NCBI RefSeq assembly: GCF_902168065.1 | Contig: NZ_LR655697.1 | Coordinates: forward strand, 1-64,000 | Reading direction: 5' to 3' | Origin: Mycobacterium tilburgii | Lineage (GTDB): Bacteria; Actinomycetota; Actinomycetes; Mycobacteriales; Mycobacteriaceae | Length of the DNA: 64,000 nucleotides | Part shown: piece by piece, positions 10,448-20,111 of the stretch | Layout: each line of letters begins with the position of its first letter | Numbering within the stretch: position 1 is the first letter of the stretch | Notes under the pieces: generated by a model | Told to the model about the DNA's origin: nothing | The model's input: only the letters and a program-made list of their open reading frames with translations | Database searches by the model: none | Position numbers and translations under genes: made by a program

Positions 10448-10539
10448 CACGGTAAATGCCCTAAACAGGCGTAATTTTGTGTCCTCGTCCGAGCAGTTTT
10501 GCGGATCTTGTGAAAGACACTGGGCGTACCGTAGTGCAG
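10448..10539. promoter_or_regulatory. Divergent prpD/prpR promoter region
   Basis: This short gap holds the start regions of both prpD (minus) and prpR (plus). RamB/PrpR-type regulators bind TTTGCAAA-like sites; here only a half-like AGTTTTGCGGA near 10494-10504 is visible. Autoregulation and propionyl-CoA-responsive control are expected from the family but not proven by this sequence. Confidence 0.4.
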
Positions 10540-11955
10540 ATGGCAAAAACGTTCGCCGGTGCACGGCTACGGCGGCTGCGTGAGGAGCACGGACTCACTC
10601 AGGTGGCGCTGGCGCGCGCCCTGGACTTGTCGACCAGTTATGTCAATCAACTGGAAAACGATCAGCGCCCGATCACCGTGCCGGTCCTGCTGGCGCTCAG
10701 CGAACGCTTCGACCTGCCGACGCAGTACTTCGCGCCGGACTCCGACGCTCGGCTGGTGGCGGACCTGCGCGAGATCTTCGCCGACGAACCCGCGACCGCC
10801 GGGAAGATCGAAGAGTTGGTGGCGCGCATGCCGGAGGTCGGACAGACGCTGGTCAACCTGCACCGACGCCTGTATGACGCCACGGCCGACCTCGAAGCGC
10901 TGCACGACCGGGCCAACGCCGACGTCGCCGCGCCACCCACGAAGCCGATGCCCTTTGAGGAGGTCCGCGACTTCTTCTACGACCGCAAGAACTACTTCGC
11001 CGAGCTGGACCTCTCGGCTGAAGCGATGTTCGACGAAAAACATTTGCGCACTGGAGGTCTCGATCGTCAGCTGACAGATCTGCTCAACGACCAGCTCGGC
11101 GTGACTGTGCTGATCGACGACGGTAAAGTTCTGTCTGCCAACGTCAAACGCGTGTTTGATGGCGAATCGAAGACCCTGTATCTGGCCCGGTGGCTGCATG
11201 CCGGCCAGCGCGCATTTCAGCTGGCGACCCAGATCGCGCTACTCACCCAGGACGAGCTGATCACCGGCATACTCGCCGGCGACGAGCAGCTCAGCGAAGA
11301 GGCACGCAGTGTCGCGCGGATCGGCCTGGCGAACTATTTCGCCGGCGCCCTGTTGCTGCCGTACCGGAGTTTCCTCGACTCGGCCGAGCGCGTGCGCTAC
11401 GACATCGACCAGTTGGCACGCCGTTTCGAGGTGGGCTTCGAGACCGTTTGCCATCGGCTGTCCACCCTGCAGCGCCCGGGTGCGCGCGGCGTCCCGTTCA
11501 TCTTCGTCCGGGCCGACAGCGCGGGAAATATTTCTAAACGCCAGTCCGCCACGGCTTTTCATTTCTCCCGGGCCGGCGGAAACTGTCCGCTGTGGGTGGT
11601 ACACCATGCCTTCTCCCGAGCCGGGGAGTTCCTGACGCAGATCGCCCAAATGCCGGACGGGAGAACTTATTTCTGGGTCGCGCGGACCACCATGACGGAG
11701 GCCGATCGCTACCTGGGACCGGCCAAGCGCTTCGCCATCGGTTTGGGCTGCGATGTTGCGCACGCCGAAAAGTTGATCTACTCGGCGGGAATCGATGTGC
11801 GCGACGGGCAGGCCTTTGTTCCGATCGGCGCCGGCTGCAAGATCTGCGACCGGCCCACCTGTCGGCAGCGCGCCTTTCCGTATCTGGGCAGCCCGGTACG
11901 GGTAGACCCGCATTCCAGTACCGATCTCCCCTACCCGCCCGCAATCATCTCCTGA
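10540..11955 (+). CDS. prpR: Methylcitrate operon regulator PrpR (RamB family, Fe-S)
   Basis: The N-terminus is an XRE helix-turn-helix, residues about 5-60, with [20 protein letters not shown] and [14 protein letters not shown]. The C-terminus carries the cysteine cluster [19 protein letters not shown] at about residues 432-450; in M. tuberculosis PrpR the matching cysteines hold a 4Fe-4S cluster, and the protein also binds short-chain acyl-CoA. ATG 10540 ([13 protein letters not shown]) matches the family start, although the frame is open further upstream. At 471 residues it is full length. It probably activates the divergent prpDBC operon. Confidence 0.93.
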   Translation: MAKTFAGARLRRLREEHGLTQVALARALDLSTSYVNQLENDQRPITVPVLLALSERFDLPTQYFAPDSDARLVADLREIFADEPATAGKIEELVARMPEVGQTLVNLHRRLYDATADLEALHDRANADVAAPPTKPMPFEEVRDFFYDRKNYFAELDLSAEAMFDEKHLRTGGLDRQLTDLLNDQLGVTVLIDDGKVLSANVKRVFDGESKTLYLARWLHAGQRAFQLATQIALLTQDELITGILAGDEQLSEEARSVARIGLANYFAGALLLPYRSFLDSAERVRYDIDQLARRFEVGFETVCHRLSTLQRPGARGVPFIFVRADSAGNISKRQSATAFHFSRAGGNCPLWVVHHAFSRAGEFLTQIAQMPDGRTYFWVARTTMTEADRYLGPAKRFAIGLGCDVAHAEKLIYSAGIDVRDGQAFVPIGAGCKICDRPTCRQRAFPYLGSPVRVDPHSSTDLPYPPAIIS

Positions 11956-12109
11956 ATGACGATGAAAAACCAGTTTCTTCAACGGTTTTAATTTGAATCT
12001 ACGTCAAAATAAATCAAGCCGCCGGCGCTCGAATCGCGCCGAACCGTTGTTCCCGACACACATTCGGTGTAGTTTGCTGCTGGCAACAACCTGCAAACGG
12101 GGAGCCCTG

Positions 12110-13497
12110 GTGGCGGACGTCGATTATTGCGTGGTCGGGGCGGGGTTCGCGGGCATGACGGCCGCGTTGCGGTTGCAACAGGCGGGCCACCGGTGGCCTT
12201 GCTGAAAGCGCGTGACCGGGTGGGTGGCCGCACATTCACCGTCACCCGCGATGACGGGGTGTCGATCGACCGCGGCGGCGCGTGGATCGGGCCGGGCCAG
12301 GACCGGATCTATGCGTTGATGAGCGAGTGCGGCGTACCAGAATACAAGCAGCACAACGACGGCGACGCGATGATGGTGGTCGGCGGCAAGAAGCACCGCT
12401 ACGGCGGCACCATCCCGTAAACCGTGAGCCCCGTGGGCGGTCGCCAACCTCGGCATCGGGTTGGCCGCCATCGAAAAGATGTGCAAGGCGATTCCGCGCG
12501 AAGCCCCGTGGGAGGCGAAGAAGGCGCAGGAGTGGGACCGCATCAGCCGGGCAATGGATCGAAAAGAATTCGATGTCCAAAGAAGCGGCCGAGATGCTGG
12601 ATATAGCGTTCGCCGGCTTGTACACGTCGGCGGCGTCAGAGACCTCGTTGTTGTGGGGACTGCTGCAAAGTTGTTGTGGGGACTGCTGCAAACCGTCTCC
12701 GCCGGCGGGCTCACCTTCGCGATTTCGGGCAGGGGCGGCTCCCAGAATGCGCCTCCGGGTCGGCGGCATGGGCGCCCTGCACCGGCCGATGGTGGCCGCA
12801 CTCGGTGACGCGCTGCACCTGTCGCAACCGGTCCGGCAGATCACCCAGGATGCCGACGGCGTCACGGTCAGCGCGGCCGATCTGACGGTGCGGGCACGTC
12901 GGACCATCGTCGCGATCCCGCTGGCGATCGCCACCTCGATCCACTACGAGCCGATACTCCCGGTGGGACCGCGCATTTCTGCACCAGCGCGTGCCGAGCG
13001 GCGTGGTAATCAAGACGTCGATCTTCTACGACGAGCCGTTCTGGCGTGCCGACGGATTCTCCGGCCAGTCCGCGGCGACGAACTCTCCGGCGACCCTGAC
13101 CATCGACGCCTGCACCGACACCGGGGACCGCGGGATCATGTGCGTGATCACCGAAGGACCCGCCGCGCGCCGGCTGAGCCGGCTCGACGAGGCCGAGCGC
13201 AGGGCGCTGATCATCGGCGAACTGGTCGACCGGTTCGGCACCAAAGCCCAAGCTCCACACGAATTCCACGAGCAGAACTGGACGGTCGATCGCTATTCGG
13301 GTGGCGGAATGATTCGGGCACACCCCACCGGCGTGCTGATCGAATACGGCTACACGCTGCGCGAGCCGTGCGGTCGCATCCACTGGGCGGGCACCGAAAG
13401 CCCGGCTGTCATGTGTGGATGGATCGACGGTGCCGTGCGGTCCGGGGAGCGCGCCGCATCCGAGGTGATCGCCGCCGAAACCGTCGCGGTGGCCTAG
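12110..13497 (+). pseudogene. FAD-dependent amine oxidase (AofH-like), frameshifted
   Basis: GTG 12110 opens with the FAD-binding motif DYCVVGAGFAGMTAALRLQQ, then the frame breaks after GHR. Shifted frames give LLKARDRVGGRTFTV, GGAWIGPGQDRIYALM, GGMGALHRPMVAALGDALH and the C-terminal flavin motif GRIHWAGTESPAVMCGWIDGA ending at 13497. The order is that of flavin monoamine oxidases such as Rv3170. At least three frame changes and a TAA at 12418 exclude a full product. It lies between prpR and a 13E12 remnant. Confidence 0.85.
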
Positions 13498-13584
13498 CAC
13501 GATGATCTTAAAATCACTTGCTCCACTTTGATTTCAGTGGTTACTGGCCGGTCGTTTGTGTCGGTGGACCGCGATAATTCGCAC

Positions 13585-14709
13585 ATGTGTTCCATGGATC
13601 GAGAGAGGATCGCGGCGGACCATGACGCATTACGCGCCGCCGTCTCGCGCATCCGAGCGCATTCCTATGACGCGCTGACCCTCCCGGAACGCTTTGGGCT
13701 GTTGCAGACTCTCGAACACGAGACGCGTCGCGTGCAGGCTCCCGGTCACCAGCTGATCACCTAGATCGCACCAGGCCACCCCCGACGAGATGGGGAAACT
13801 CACCCACGCCCTAGCCGAGCGGCTGCATATCAGCCGCGCCGAGTCGGCCCGATGGGCCTCCGATCTGGGCCCGCTCCAAGCACTCACCGGCGAGCGCTTG
13901 GAGCGCGGTTACCGGCCACCGCCGCCGCCCAGGGCGAGGGTGCCATCGGCGCCGGCCACGTCGCGGCGATTCGGCGGTTCTTCGATCAACTGCCGCAGTG
14001 GGTGGACGTCGAAACCCAAGCGCTGGCCGAACAACAGCTGGCTCACCACGCGACCCAGTTTCGGCTCGAGCAACTGCACAAGCTCGCCGACCGGCTCGCC
14101 TGGTGCCTCAACCCCGATGGCAACTTCACCGACCTTGATCGGGCCCGCCGGCGCAGACTAGTGCTGGGCAAGCAGGACGTCTACGGCATGTCACGGCTCA
14201 ACGGCTGGCTGACTCCCGAAGCGTGCGCCACGGTCGAGGCCGTGCTGGCCAACGGCGAACTCGGCCAGCACAACGGGCGTCCGGCCACCATCATCGTCAG
14301 CACCACGGTGCGCGAACTGGAAACCGCCACCGGCACCGGCCTCACCGGAGACGGAACCCGGCTACCGATCAACGATGTCATCCGGCTGGCCACCCACGCC
14401 GATCACTATCTGGCGGTTTTCGACAAAGGCCGGACGGTGGCCCTGTGGCACGCCAAGCGACTGGCCTCACCCGGACAGCGAATTGTGCTGCACGCCAGGG
14501 ACCGTGGCTGTTCGGCGCCCGGCTGCGACGTGCCCAGCTACCTCTGCGAGGTCCACTACGTCGACGACTACGCGACCTGCCGGGCAACCGACATGGACAA
14601 TTTGACCTTCGTCTGCGGAACGCACCATCGGCTGGTCAAACCGGGCGGCTGGCTCACCCGCAAACACGCCAACGGGGACACCGAATGGATCCCCGCCGCC
14701 GCACCTTAA
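13585..14709 (+). pseudogene. 13E12 repeat family HNH endonuclease (DUF222), broken
   Basis: MDRERIAADHDALRAAVSRI starts a DUF222 domain. A TAG at 13762-13764 and frame changes near 13790-13930 break it, after which the rest is open: [41 protein letters not shown] and a C-terminal HNH/zinc region with [17 protein letters not shown] and [14 protein letters not shown]. Rv1128c lies at the same place in M. tuberculosis, so the insertion is old. 13E12 elements are mobile repeats that phages also use as integration sites. No terminal repeats are visible. Confidence 0.85.
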
Positions 14710-14783
14710 TCGCGGCCAACCGCGCACCAACACCGTCCACCACCCCGAGCAGTTAGCGCGGTGGCGGCAACGACGATCCGTGA

Positions 14784-15296
14784 TCAGCCGGCTTGCTGGG
14801 CCGGCGGGCGGTAGAAGATCAGCAACAGGCCCAGTCCGCCCGCGAGGCCCAGTCCCACCGCGATCAGCGGGCCGGGCCAGCCGATTAGCGGGTTGTGGGT
14901 CCCGAAGATCAGCCAGTCCAGGCTGAGCCGGCCCGGTCCGAGCGTGGCCACCGCCACCGCGCTGACCGCGAGGACCAGGTTGTACTCCCAGCCTTCCTTG
15001 ACGATGAAGAACCCGTTGCGCCGGTGCACCGTCCACGCCGCGACCAGCATCAGGGCGACGAAGCCCGCGGCTGGGATCGGGGTCAACAGCCCGGCCGCCA
15101 GTCCCAGGCCCGCGGCGACTTCGGTGGTGGCGGCCACCGTAGCGTGGAACTTCCCCGGCTTCATGCCGATGCTCTCGAACCAACTCGCGGTCCCCGGAAT
15201 CCGGCCACCGCCGAAGAACTTGTTGTAGCCGTGTGCGGCCAACGTCAGGCCCAACACCAGCCGCAGGAGCAGTAATCCGACGTCATAGGGAGTCAT
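14784..15296 (-). CDS. DoxX family membrane protein
   Basis: The 170-residue protein has four hydrophobic helices and the DoxX start LLLLRLVLGLTLAAHGYNKFFG. DoxX-like proteins sit in the inner membrane and in mycobacteria have been tied to oxidative-stress complexes, though members differ. ATG 15296 (MTPYDVGLL) is the natural start. The gene has no close operon partner. The frame is undamaged amid many pseudogenes, which suggests it is still selected. Confidence 0.85.
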   Translation of the reverse strand: MTPYDVGLLLLRLVLGLTLAAHGYNKFFGGGRIPGTASWFESIGMKPGKFHATVAATTEVAAGLGLAAGLLTPIPAAGFVALMLVAAWTVHRRNGFFIVKEGWEYNLVLAVSAVAVATLGPGRLSLDWLIFGTHNPLIGWPGPLIAVGLGLAGGLGLLLIFYRPPAQQAG

Positions 15297-15488
15297 ACGT
15301 GCAAACCTAGATCATTGGGGCGATGGGTTTGCAGCAACCATAAGCCGCGGTGTCCGGCGAGCGGTATGGGAACATAACGACATCCCGCGTTTGCCGAAAC
15401 CAGCCGGATCAGGAGGGGGTGAACCACGGCGCGTATCGCGCGAGGTGACGGGCATGCAACTGAGCGTGCGGCCTCCACCGACCACACC

Positions 15489-17054
15489 TTGGTGTTGCTG
15501 AACGGCGACGCGGACCATTCGCGGGAACTTCTGGGCAACAAGGGCCACGGCATCGAGGTGATGCGCCGGCACAAGCTGCCGGTGCCGCCCGCGTTCTGCA
15601 TCACCACCGAAGTGAGATCGCGGTATCTGCGAAACCCCGCCGCGACGCTCGACGCGATCTGGGACGACGTGCTGCACCGGATGCGGTGGCTGGAGGCCGA
15701 GACCTCCCGCACGTTCGGCCAGGGGCCGCGGCCGCTGCTGGTCAGCGTGCGCTCGGGAGCCAACCTCTCGATGCCCGGCATGATGGACACGATCCTGAAC
15801 GTCGGCAGCAACGACGCCGTCGAGCACGCGCTGGCCGCAGCCGGATCCGCAAAGTTCGCCCGCGACACCCGATCTCGATTTACCGGCATGTATCGGCGCG
15901 TCGTAGGATCGCAGTCGGTCCCCGCCGACCCGTACGCGCAGCTGCGGGCGGCCATCGAAGCCGTGTTCGCGTCGTGGAATTCGCCGCGCGCGGTCGCCTA
16001 CCGCGACCACTACGGCCTCGACGACCGGGGCGGCACCTCGGTGGTCGTACAGGCCATGGTGTTCGGCAATCACGGTCCCAATTCTGGTGCCGGAGCGTTC
16101 TTTTCACGCAACCCCATCACCGGGGCCAACGAGCCGTTCGGCGAGTGGCTGCCCGGCGGCCAGGGCGACGACGTGGTCTCGGGATTGGTCGACGTCGAAC
16201 CGATCACCGCACTGCGCGACGAACAGCCCGCCGTCTACGACGAACTGATGGACGCCGCGCGCACCCTGGAGCGGCTCGGCTCCGACGTGCAGGAGATCGA
16301 GTTCACCGTCGAAGACGGCAAGCTTTGGCTGCTGCAGACCCGCTCGGCCGAACGCTCGGCACATGCGGCGGTGCGGCTGGCGCTGCAATTGCTGCATGAG
16401 GGACTCATCGAGCCGGCCGAGACACTGCGCCGGGTGGCCCCGGCCCACGTCGAAGCCCTGCTGCGGCCCGCCCTGCAGCCCGAAACACGGTTATCCGCAC
16501 CGCTTTTAGCGCAGGGCTTGCCCGCATGTCCGGGTGTTGCGTCGGGCAAGGCCTACACCGAAGTGGATGAGGCGCTGGCGGCCGCCGACCGGGGTGAGCA
16601 GGTCATCATGGTCCGCGACCACACCCGGCCCGAGGATGTCCTGGGGATGCTCGCCGTGCAGGGCATTGTCACCGAGGTGGGCGGGGCGGCCAGCCATGCG
16701 GCGGTGGTCAGCCGCGAACTCGGCCGGGTCGCGGTGGTGGGATGCGGCCACGGGGTTGCCGCCGCGCTGGCGGGCAGACAAATCACCGTCGACGGCTGCG
16801 AAGGCGAAGTTCGAGAAGGCAATCTGACACCGTCCTCCTGGTCGGAGAGCGACACCCCGAAGTTACGCGAGCTCGCCGACATCGCCCGGCAGATCAGCCC
16901 GCTGCGGGCGCACGCCGAGGGCGATTACCCCGGACTGGCCGACACCTCCGACGAAGCGGTACGCACCGCCCTGGACGCGGGCCAGACGGATGTATTGTCG
17001 GACTCACCACTGATCGCGATGCTGGCCGCGCTGCGGCTGAGGGAAAGGACATGA
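15489..17054 (+). CDS. ppdK: Pyruvate phosphate dikinase-like protein PpdK (short form)
   Basis: The protein has the N-terminal nucleotide-binding domain (LLGNKGHGIEVMRRHKLPVP, SVRSGANLSMPGMMDTILN, MVFGNHGPNSGAGAFFSRNP) and the phosphohistidine swivel domain GGAASHAAVVSRELGRVAVV with the catalytic His near residue 403. It lacks the C-terminal PEP/pyruvate barrel, as does Rv1127c. The start is uncertain: TTG 15489 or GTG 15492 are available, and upstream codons back to a TGA at 15420 contain no ATG. ATG 15454 lies in another frame, so a small 5' frameshift is possible. The stop overlaps the next gene as ATGA. Confidence 0.85.
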   Translation: MVLLNGDADHSRELLGNKGHGIEVMRRHKLPVPPAFCITTEVRSRYLRNPAATLDAIWDDVLHRMRWLEAETSRTFGQGPRPLLVSVRSGANLSMPGMMDTILNVGSNDAVEHALAAAGSAKFARDTRSRFTGMYRRVVGSQSVPADPYAQLRAAIEAVFASWNSPRAVAYRDHYGLDDRGGTSVVVQAMVFGNHGPNSGAGAFFSRNPITGANEPFGEWLPGGQGDDVVSGLVDVEPITALRDEQPAVYDELMDAARTLERLGSDVQEIEFTVEDGKLWLLQTRSAERSAHAAVRLALQLLHEGLIEPAETLRRVAPAHVEALLRPALQPETRLSAPLLAQGLPACPGVASGKAYTEVDEALAAADRGEQVIMVRDHTRPEDVLGMLAVQGIVTEVGGAASHAAVVSRELGRVAVVGCGHGVAAALAGRQITVDGCEGEVREGNLTPSSWSESDTPKLRELADIARQISPLRAHAEGDYPGLADTSDEAVRTALDAGQTDVLSDSPLIAMLAALRLRERT

Positions 17055-17656
17055 CGGAACTTGCGGTGCTGCAAGCGGTTCGGCTCAAGGGCCGGGTATC
17101 GCCGACGGATCTGGCCGCCACCCTGGGGCACGACGTCGCCACCGTGACCCGGATCGCCGAACGGCTGACCGCCGCGGGCCTGCTGGCCGGCGGGGCGACC
17201 TTGCGCATCAGCCCCGACGGCCGCGACCGGCTGGCAGCGCTGCTCGCCGAGGAACGCGACGGTGTCGACATGGGTGCGATCACCGCGGCCTACGCCGACT
17301 TCCGAAGCGTGAATGCGGAGTTCAAGTCGCTGGTCACCGACTGGCAAGTCAAGGGCGGCCGGCCCAATCCTCACGACGACGTCGACTACGACGCCGCGGT
17401 GTTGGCCCGTCTGGACGCGGTGCACGCCAGGGTGCTGCCGATCATCGCGGCCGTCGCCGCCCAACTGCCCCGGATCACCGCATATTCTACGAAATTAGTT
17501 GCGGCTCTTGAGAAGATCAGGGACGGCGACAACTCCTTCCTGACCCGGCCGCTGGCCGACTCCTACCACACCGTGTGGTTCGAATGGCACGAGGAGTTGA
17601 TCGGCGCCGCCGGGCTCACCCGCGAGGAAGCGGCTCGATCCGGCGACGCGCAATAG
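17051..17656 (+). CDS. Conserved protein with winged-helix-like N-terminus (Rv1126c-like)
   Basis: It has 201 residues, and its ATG at 17051 overlaps the ppdK stop, so the two are translationally coupled. The first 65 residues look like a DNA-binding winged helix: LKGRVSPTDLAATLGHDVAT followed by VTRIAERLTAAGLLAGG. The rest, including MGAITAAYADFRSVNAEFKS and ITAYSTKLVAALEKIRDGDN, is helical. Rv1126c occupies this position next to ppdK in M. tuberculosis. It may regulate or accompany the dikinase-like protein; no direct role can be read from the sequence. Confidence 0.8.
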   Translation: MTELAVLQAVRLKGRVSPTDLAATLGHDVATVTRIAERLTAAGLLAGGATLRISPDGRDRLAALLAEERDGVDMGAITAAYADFRSVNAEFKSLVTDWQVKGGRPNPHDDVDYDAAVLARLDAVHARVLPIIAAVAAQLPRITAYSTKLVAALEKIRDGDNSFLTRPLADSYHTVWFEWHEELIGAAGLTREEAARSGDAQ

Positions 17657-17657
17657 G

Positions 17658-18206
17658 TCACAGCGCGGCGGCCAGCAATTCGACGTAGGCGTCGATGTCG
17701 CCGAAGCCTGACTCCGCCGCGTGGACACTGATCGCGATCGTCTCACCGATGCCGTGCACGCCTTGCGTCAGCCCCATGGCCGGCGACAACGCCGGATAGC
17801 CGGCCGTGAGCACCACCCGCGCGTCCCCGAAACGCAGATCGGCCGGACCCCGGTTGACGCTGGACAGCACGGTGATGCCGAGCACTTCAGTGTGCCGGGC
17901 GTCGGCGTCGAATTGTGAGGTGCCCCAACGCAGCAGCGGGGCGGGCACCGCGGCGAAGGCCCGACTGCCGCTCTTTGTCGCGGGATGCTCGAAGCGCCGC
18001 CGGGCGTTGGTCAGGTCGGCGCGGATGCGCTGCATCCGAGCGTCCAAGCCAAGCTACGGGTAAACGCCCACCACCGCGCCCGGCTGCGTACCCGTGCGAT
18101 GACCCGATCCAGGTCGGCGGGCGCACCGTCGAAGGCGTAGAGCAGGAACTCGTCGCTGGGGATTTTGGCCGACATCCAGTAGAAATGCGCGTCGACGGCC
18201 GCCATT
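17658..18206 (-). pseudogene. Wax ester synthase/diacylglycerol acyltransferase-like protein (Rv1125-like), deleted
   Basis: ATG 18206 gives MAAVDAHFYWMSAKIPSDEF and DLDRVIARVRSRA, the start of a WS/DGAT-like acyltransferase. The frame breaks near 18060, and LDARMQRIRADLTNARRR with ITVLSSVNRGPADLRFGDAR and VHGIGETIAISVHAAESGF follows to a stop at 17658. The usual length is over 400 residues; here about 180 codons remain, so the central part with the HHxxxDG site is deleted. It is convergent with the Rv1126c-like gene. Confidence 0.75.
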
Positions 18207-18236
18207 CGCCGCCCGGACACGACGCGAGTCACGGCG

Positions 18237-18777
18237 TCAGCCGGGTGAGCCGATGAATGCCAGCACCCGTTCGGCGACCTTCTCGGGCTGTTCGAGCTGC
18301 AGGAAATGGCCGGCGTGGTCGATGATCGCTCTACGTCGCTCCCGGCCGGCAGCACCTTGGCGGTCCAGTGCGCGAACGCCGAAGTCATGCAGCCGTCGTC
18401 ACGGCCGTGCAGATACAGGCTGGGCAGGATGGGCGCCTCGGTCCATTGCTCGTTGAGTTCGGCATAACGGCTGCGACGGCTGCGGTGTTGCGCAGCGTGG
18501 CCCGATAGGTGTCCAGCGCCGCCCGCCAGCTCTCCGGCGTTCCGATCGCGGCGTCAACGTGGCGCAGGTCCTCCTCGGGTTCCCGTAACCCGGCGACCAT
18601 CGCCGCCACAACAGTGGCAGGATCCAGCGCGTGGAACGCCCTGGCAGCAAAGGCAATTGGAAGTAGAACATGTACCAGCTGCGCAGCAACTGGTATGGCA
18701 GCAGCCGAATCAGCCGGCCCCGCTCGCTGACCTGGCCGCGGAAAGCGGCCGGGACGGGCACCGACATGATCACCGCT
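18237..18777 (-). pseudogene. Epoxide hydrolase (EphC-like), 5'-truncated remnant
   Basis: Fragments in several frames match the second half of an alpha/beta-fold epoxide hydrolase: TKAVIMSVPVPAAFRGQV and LLPYQLLRSWYMFYFQLPLL, then ESWRAALDTYRATLRNTAAV, then LYLHGRDDGCMTSAFAHW and KVLPAGSD near the catalytic Asp, ending AFIGSPG at 18237. The N-terminal half with the nucleophile elbow is missing. At about 18777 the sequence switches to a different hydrolase on the other strand, so a deletion removed both 5' ends. Confidence 0.8.
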
Positions 18778-19078
18778 TTGGTGAACGACTGTTGGGTACT
18801 GGCCACTGGGATCCGGCGTTCATGACCGCCCCCGGCGACGACCCGGAACTGCGGACGGACAAGTTCGAGCGGGCCGCCGCGCAGCTGCACATCCCGATTC
18901 TGCTGATCCGCGGCAAGCTCTCCGATGTCGTCAGCCCCGAGGGCGTCCAGCATTTCCTGGACACTGTGCCGCGCGGAATTCGTCGAGCTGTCCCACGCCG
19001 GGCACACCGCCGTCGGTGGGCGACAACGACGCCTTCACCGACACCGTCGTGGACTTCGTCCGGCGGCTGACCGGCTAG
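18778..19078 (+). pseudogene. Non-haem peroxidase-like alpha/beta hydrolase (BpoB-like), 5'-truncated
   Basis: About 95 C-terminal codons remain: LLGTGHWDPAFMTAPGDD, FERAAAQLHIPILLIRGKLS (acid-residue strand), VVSPEGVQHFLDTVP, then a frameshift near 18972 and EFVELSHAGHTAV with the catalytic His, ending FVRRLTG at 19078. In M. tuberculosis Rv1123c (bpoB) and Rv1124 (ephC) are divergent neighbours; here both have lost their N-termini and the promoter between them. The stop overlaps the gnd stop codon region on the other strand. Confidence 0.8.
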
Positions 19079-20097
19079 TTGGCCGGTTTCTCCGCGTGGC
19101 CGCCGAACTGCTTGCGCATCGCCGAGAGCGTCTTGTTGGCGAAGTCGTCGAGGCTGCGCGAGGCGAAGCGGGACTGCAGCGCCGTCGTCAACACCGGCGC
19201 GGGAACGCCCTCGTCGATCGCCGCGATCGCCGTCCACCGGCCCTCCCCGGAATCGGACACCCGCCCGGAGAACTCGTGTAGATCGGGCGATTCGTACAGC
19301 GCGCTCGCCGTCAGGTCCAGCAGCCAGGAGCCGATGACGCTGCCCCGCCGCCACACCTCGGCAACTTCGGGAATGTCGATGTCGTAGCGGTAGCACTCGG
19401 GGTTGGACAGCGGGGCGGTTTCGGCATCTCCCTTGACGACGCGGTTGCCCACGTCGGCGTTGCGCAGGATGTTGAGCCCCTCGGCGAGCGAGGCCATCAT
19501 CCCGTACTCGATTCCGTTGTGGACCATCTTCACGAAGTGGCCCGCCCCGGACGGGCCGCAGTGCAGATAGCCCTTCTCGGCCGTGGCGACCTCGCCGTCA
19601 CGACCGGGAGTCCGCGGCGCCGCATCCACACCGGGCGCGATGGTCGCGAACAGCGGTTCGGCGTGGGCGAAGGATTCGTCGTCACCGCCGATCATCAGGC
19701 AGTAGCCACGCTCCCGGCCCCAGACACCGCCGCTGGTTCCGCAGTCCAGGAGATTAATTCCCTTCTCGGCCAATAACTTTGCGTGCTTCAGGTTATCCCG
19801 GTAGTACGAGTTGCCGCCGTCGATCACGATGTCGCCGGGGTCCAGCGTCGCGGCGAGCTCCTCGATCATCGACGTGGTGATGTCGCCGGCGGGCACCATC
19901 ACCCACACCACCCGCGGCGTGGTCATCTTCTGGGCCAGCTCCGCGACTGAGAATGCTTCGGTCATCCCCGCTTCGGCGGCCAGCGTCTTGACGGCGTCCT
20001 CGTCGTGGTCGTACACCACGCCCTCGTGTCCACCGCTGACCACGCGGCGGACGATGTTCGCGCCCATCCGGCCCAGGCCAATCATTCCCAGCTGCAT
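19075..20097 (-). CDS. gnd: 6-phosphogluconate dehydrogenase, decarboxylating (Gnd2)
   Basis: It oxidises 6-phosphogluconate to ribulose 5-phosphate and CO2 in the pentose phosphate pathway. The start MQLGMIGLGRMGANIVRRVV holds the dinucleotide loop. IDGGNSYYRDNLKHA, LLDCGTSGGVWGRERGY and HCGPSGAGHFVKMVHNGIEYGM are the substrate and catalytic motifs, with the catalytic Lys in the last. ATG 20097 gives exactly 340 residues, as in Rv1122. The gene lies just downstream of zwf1 on the same strand with a 14-base gap, so the two oxidative steps are probably one operon. Confidence 0.97.
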   Translation of the reverse strand: MQLGMIGLGRMGANIVRRVVSGGHEGVVYDHDEDAVKTLAAEAGMTEAFSVAELAQKMTTPRVVWVMVPAGDITTSMIEELAATLDPGDIVIDGGNSYYRDNLKHAKLLAEKGINLLDCGTSGGVWGRERGYCLMIGGDDESFAHAEPLFATIAPGVDAAPRTPGRDGEVATAEKGYLHCGPSGAGHFVKMVHNGIEYGMMASLAEGLNILRNADVGNRVVKGDAETAPLSNPECYRYDIDIPEVAEVWRRGSVIGSWLLDLTASALYESPDLHEFSGRVSDSGEGRWTAIAAIDEGVPAPVLTTALQSRFASRSLDDFANKTLSAMRKQFGGHAEKPAN

Positions 20098-20111
20098 TGT
20101 CTCCGGTCTCC

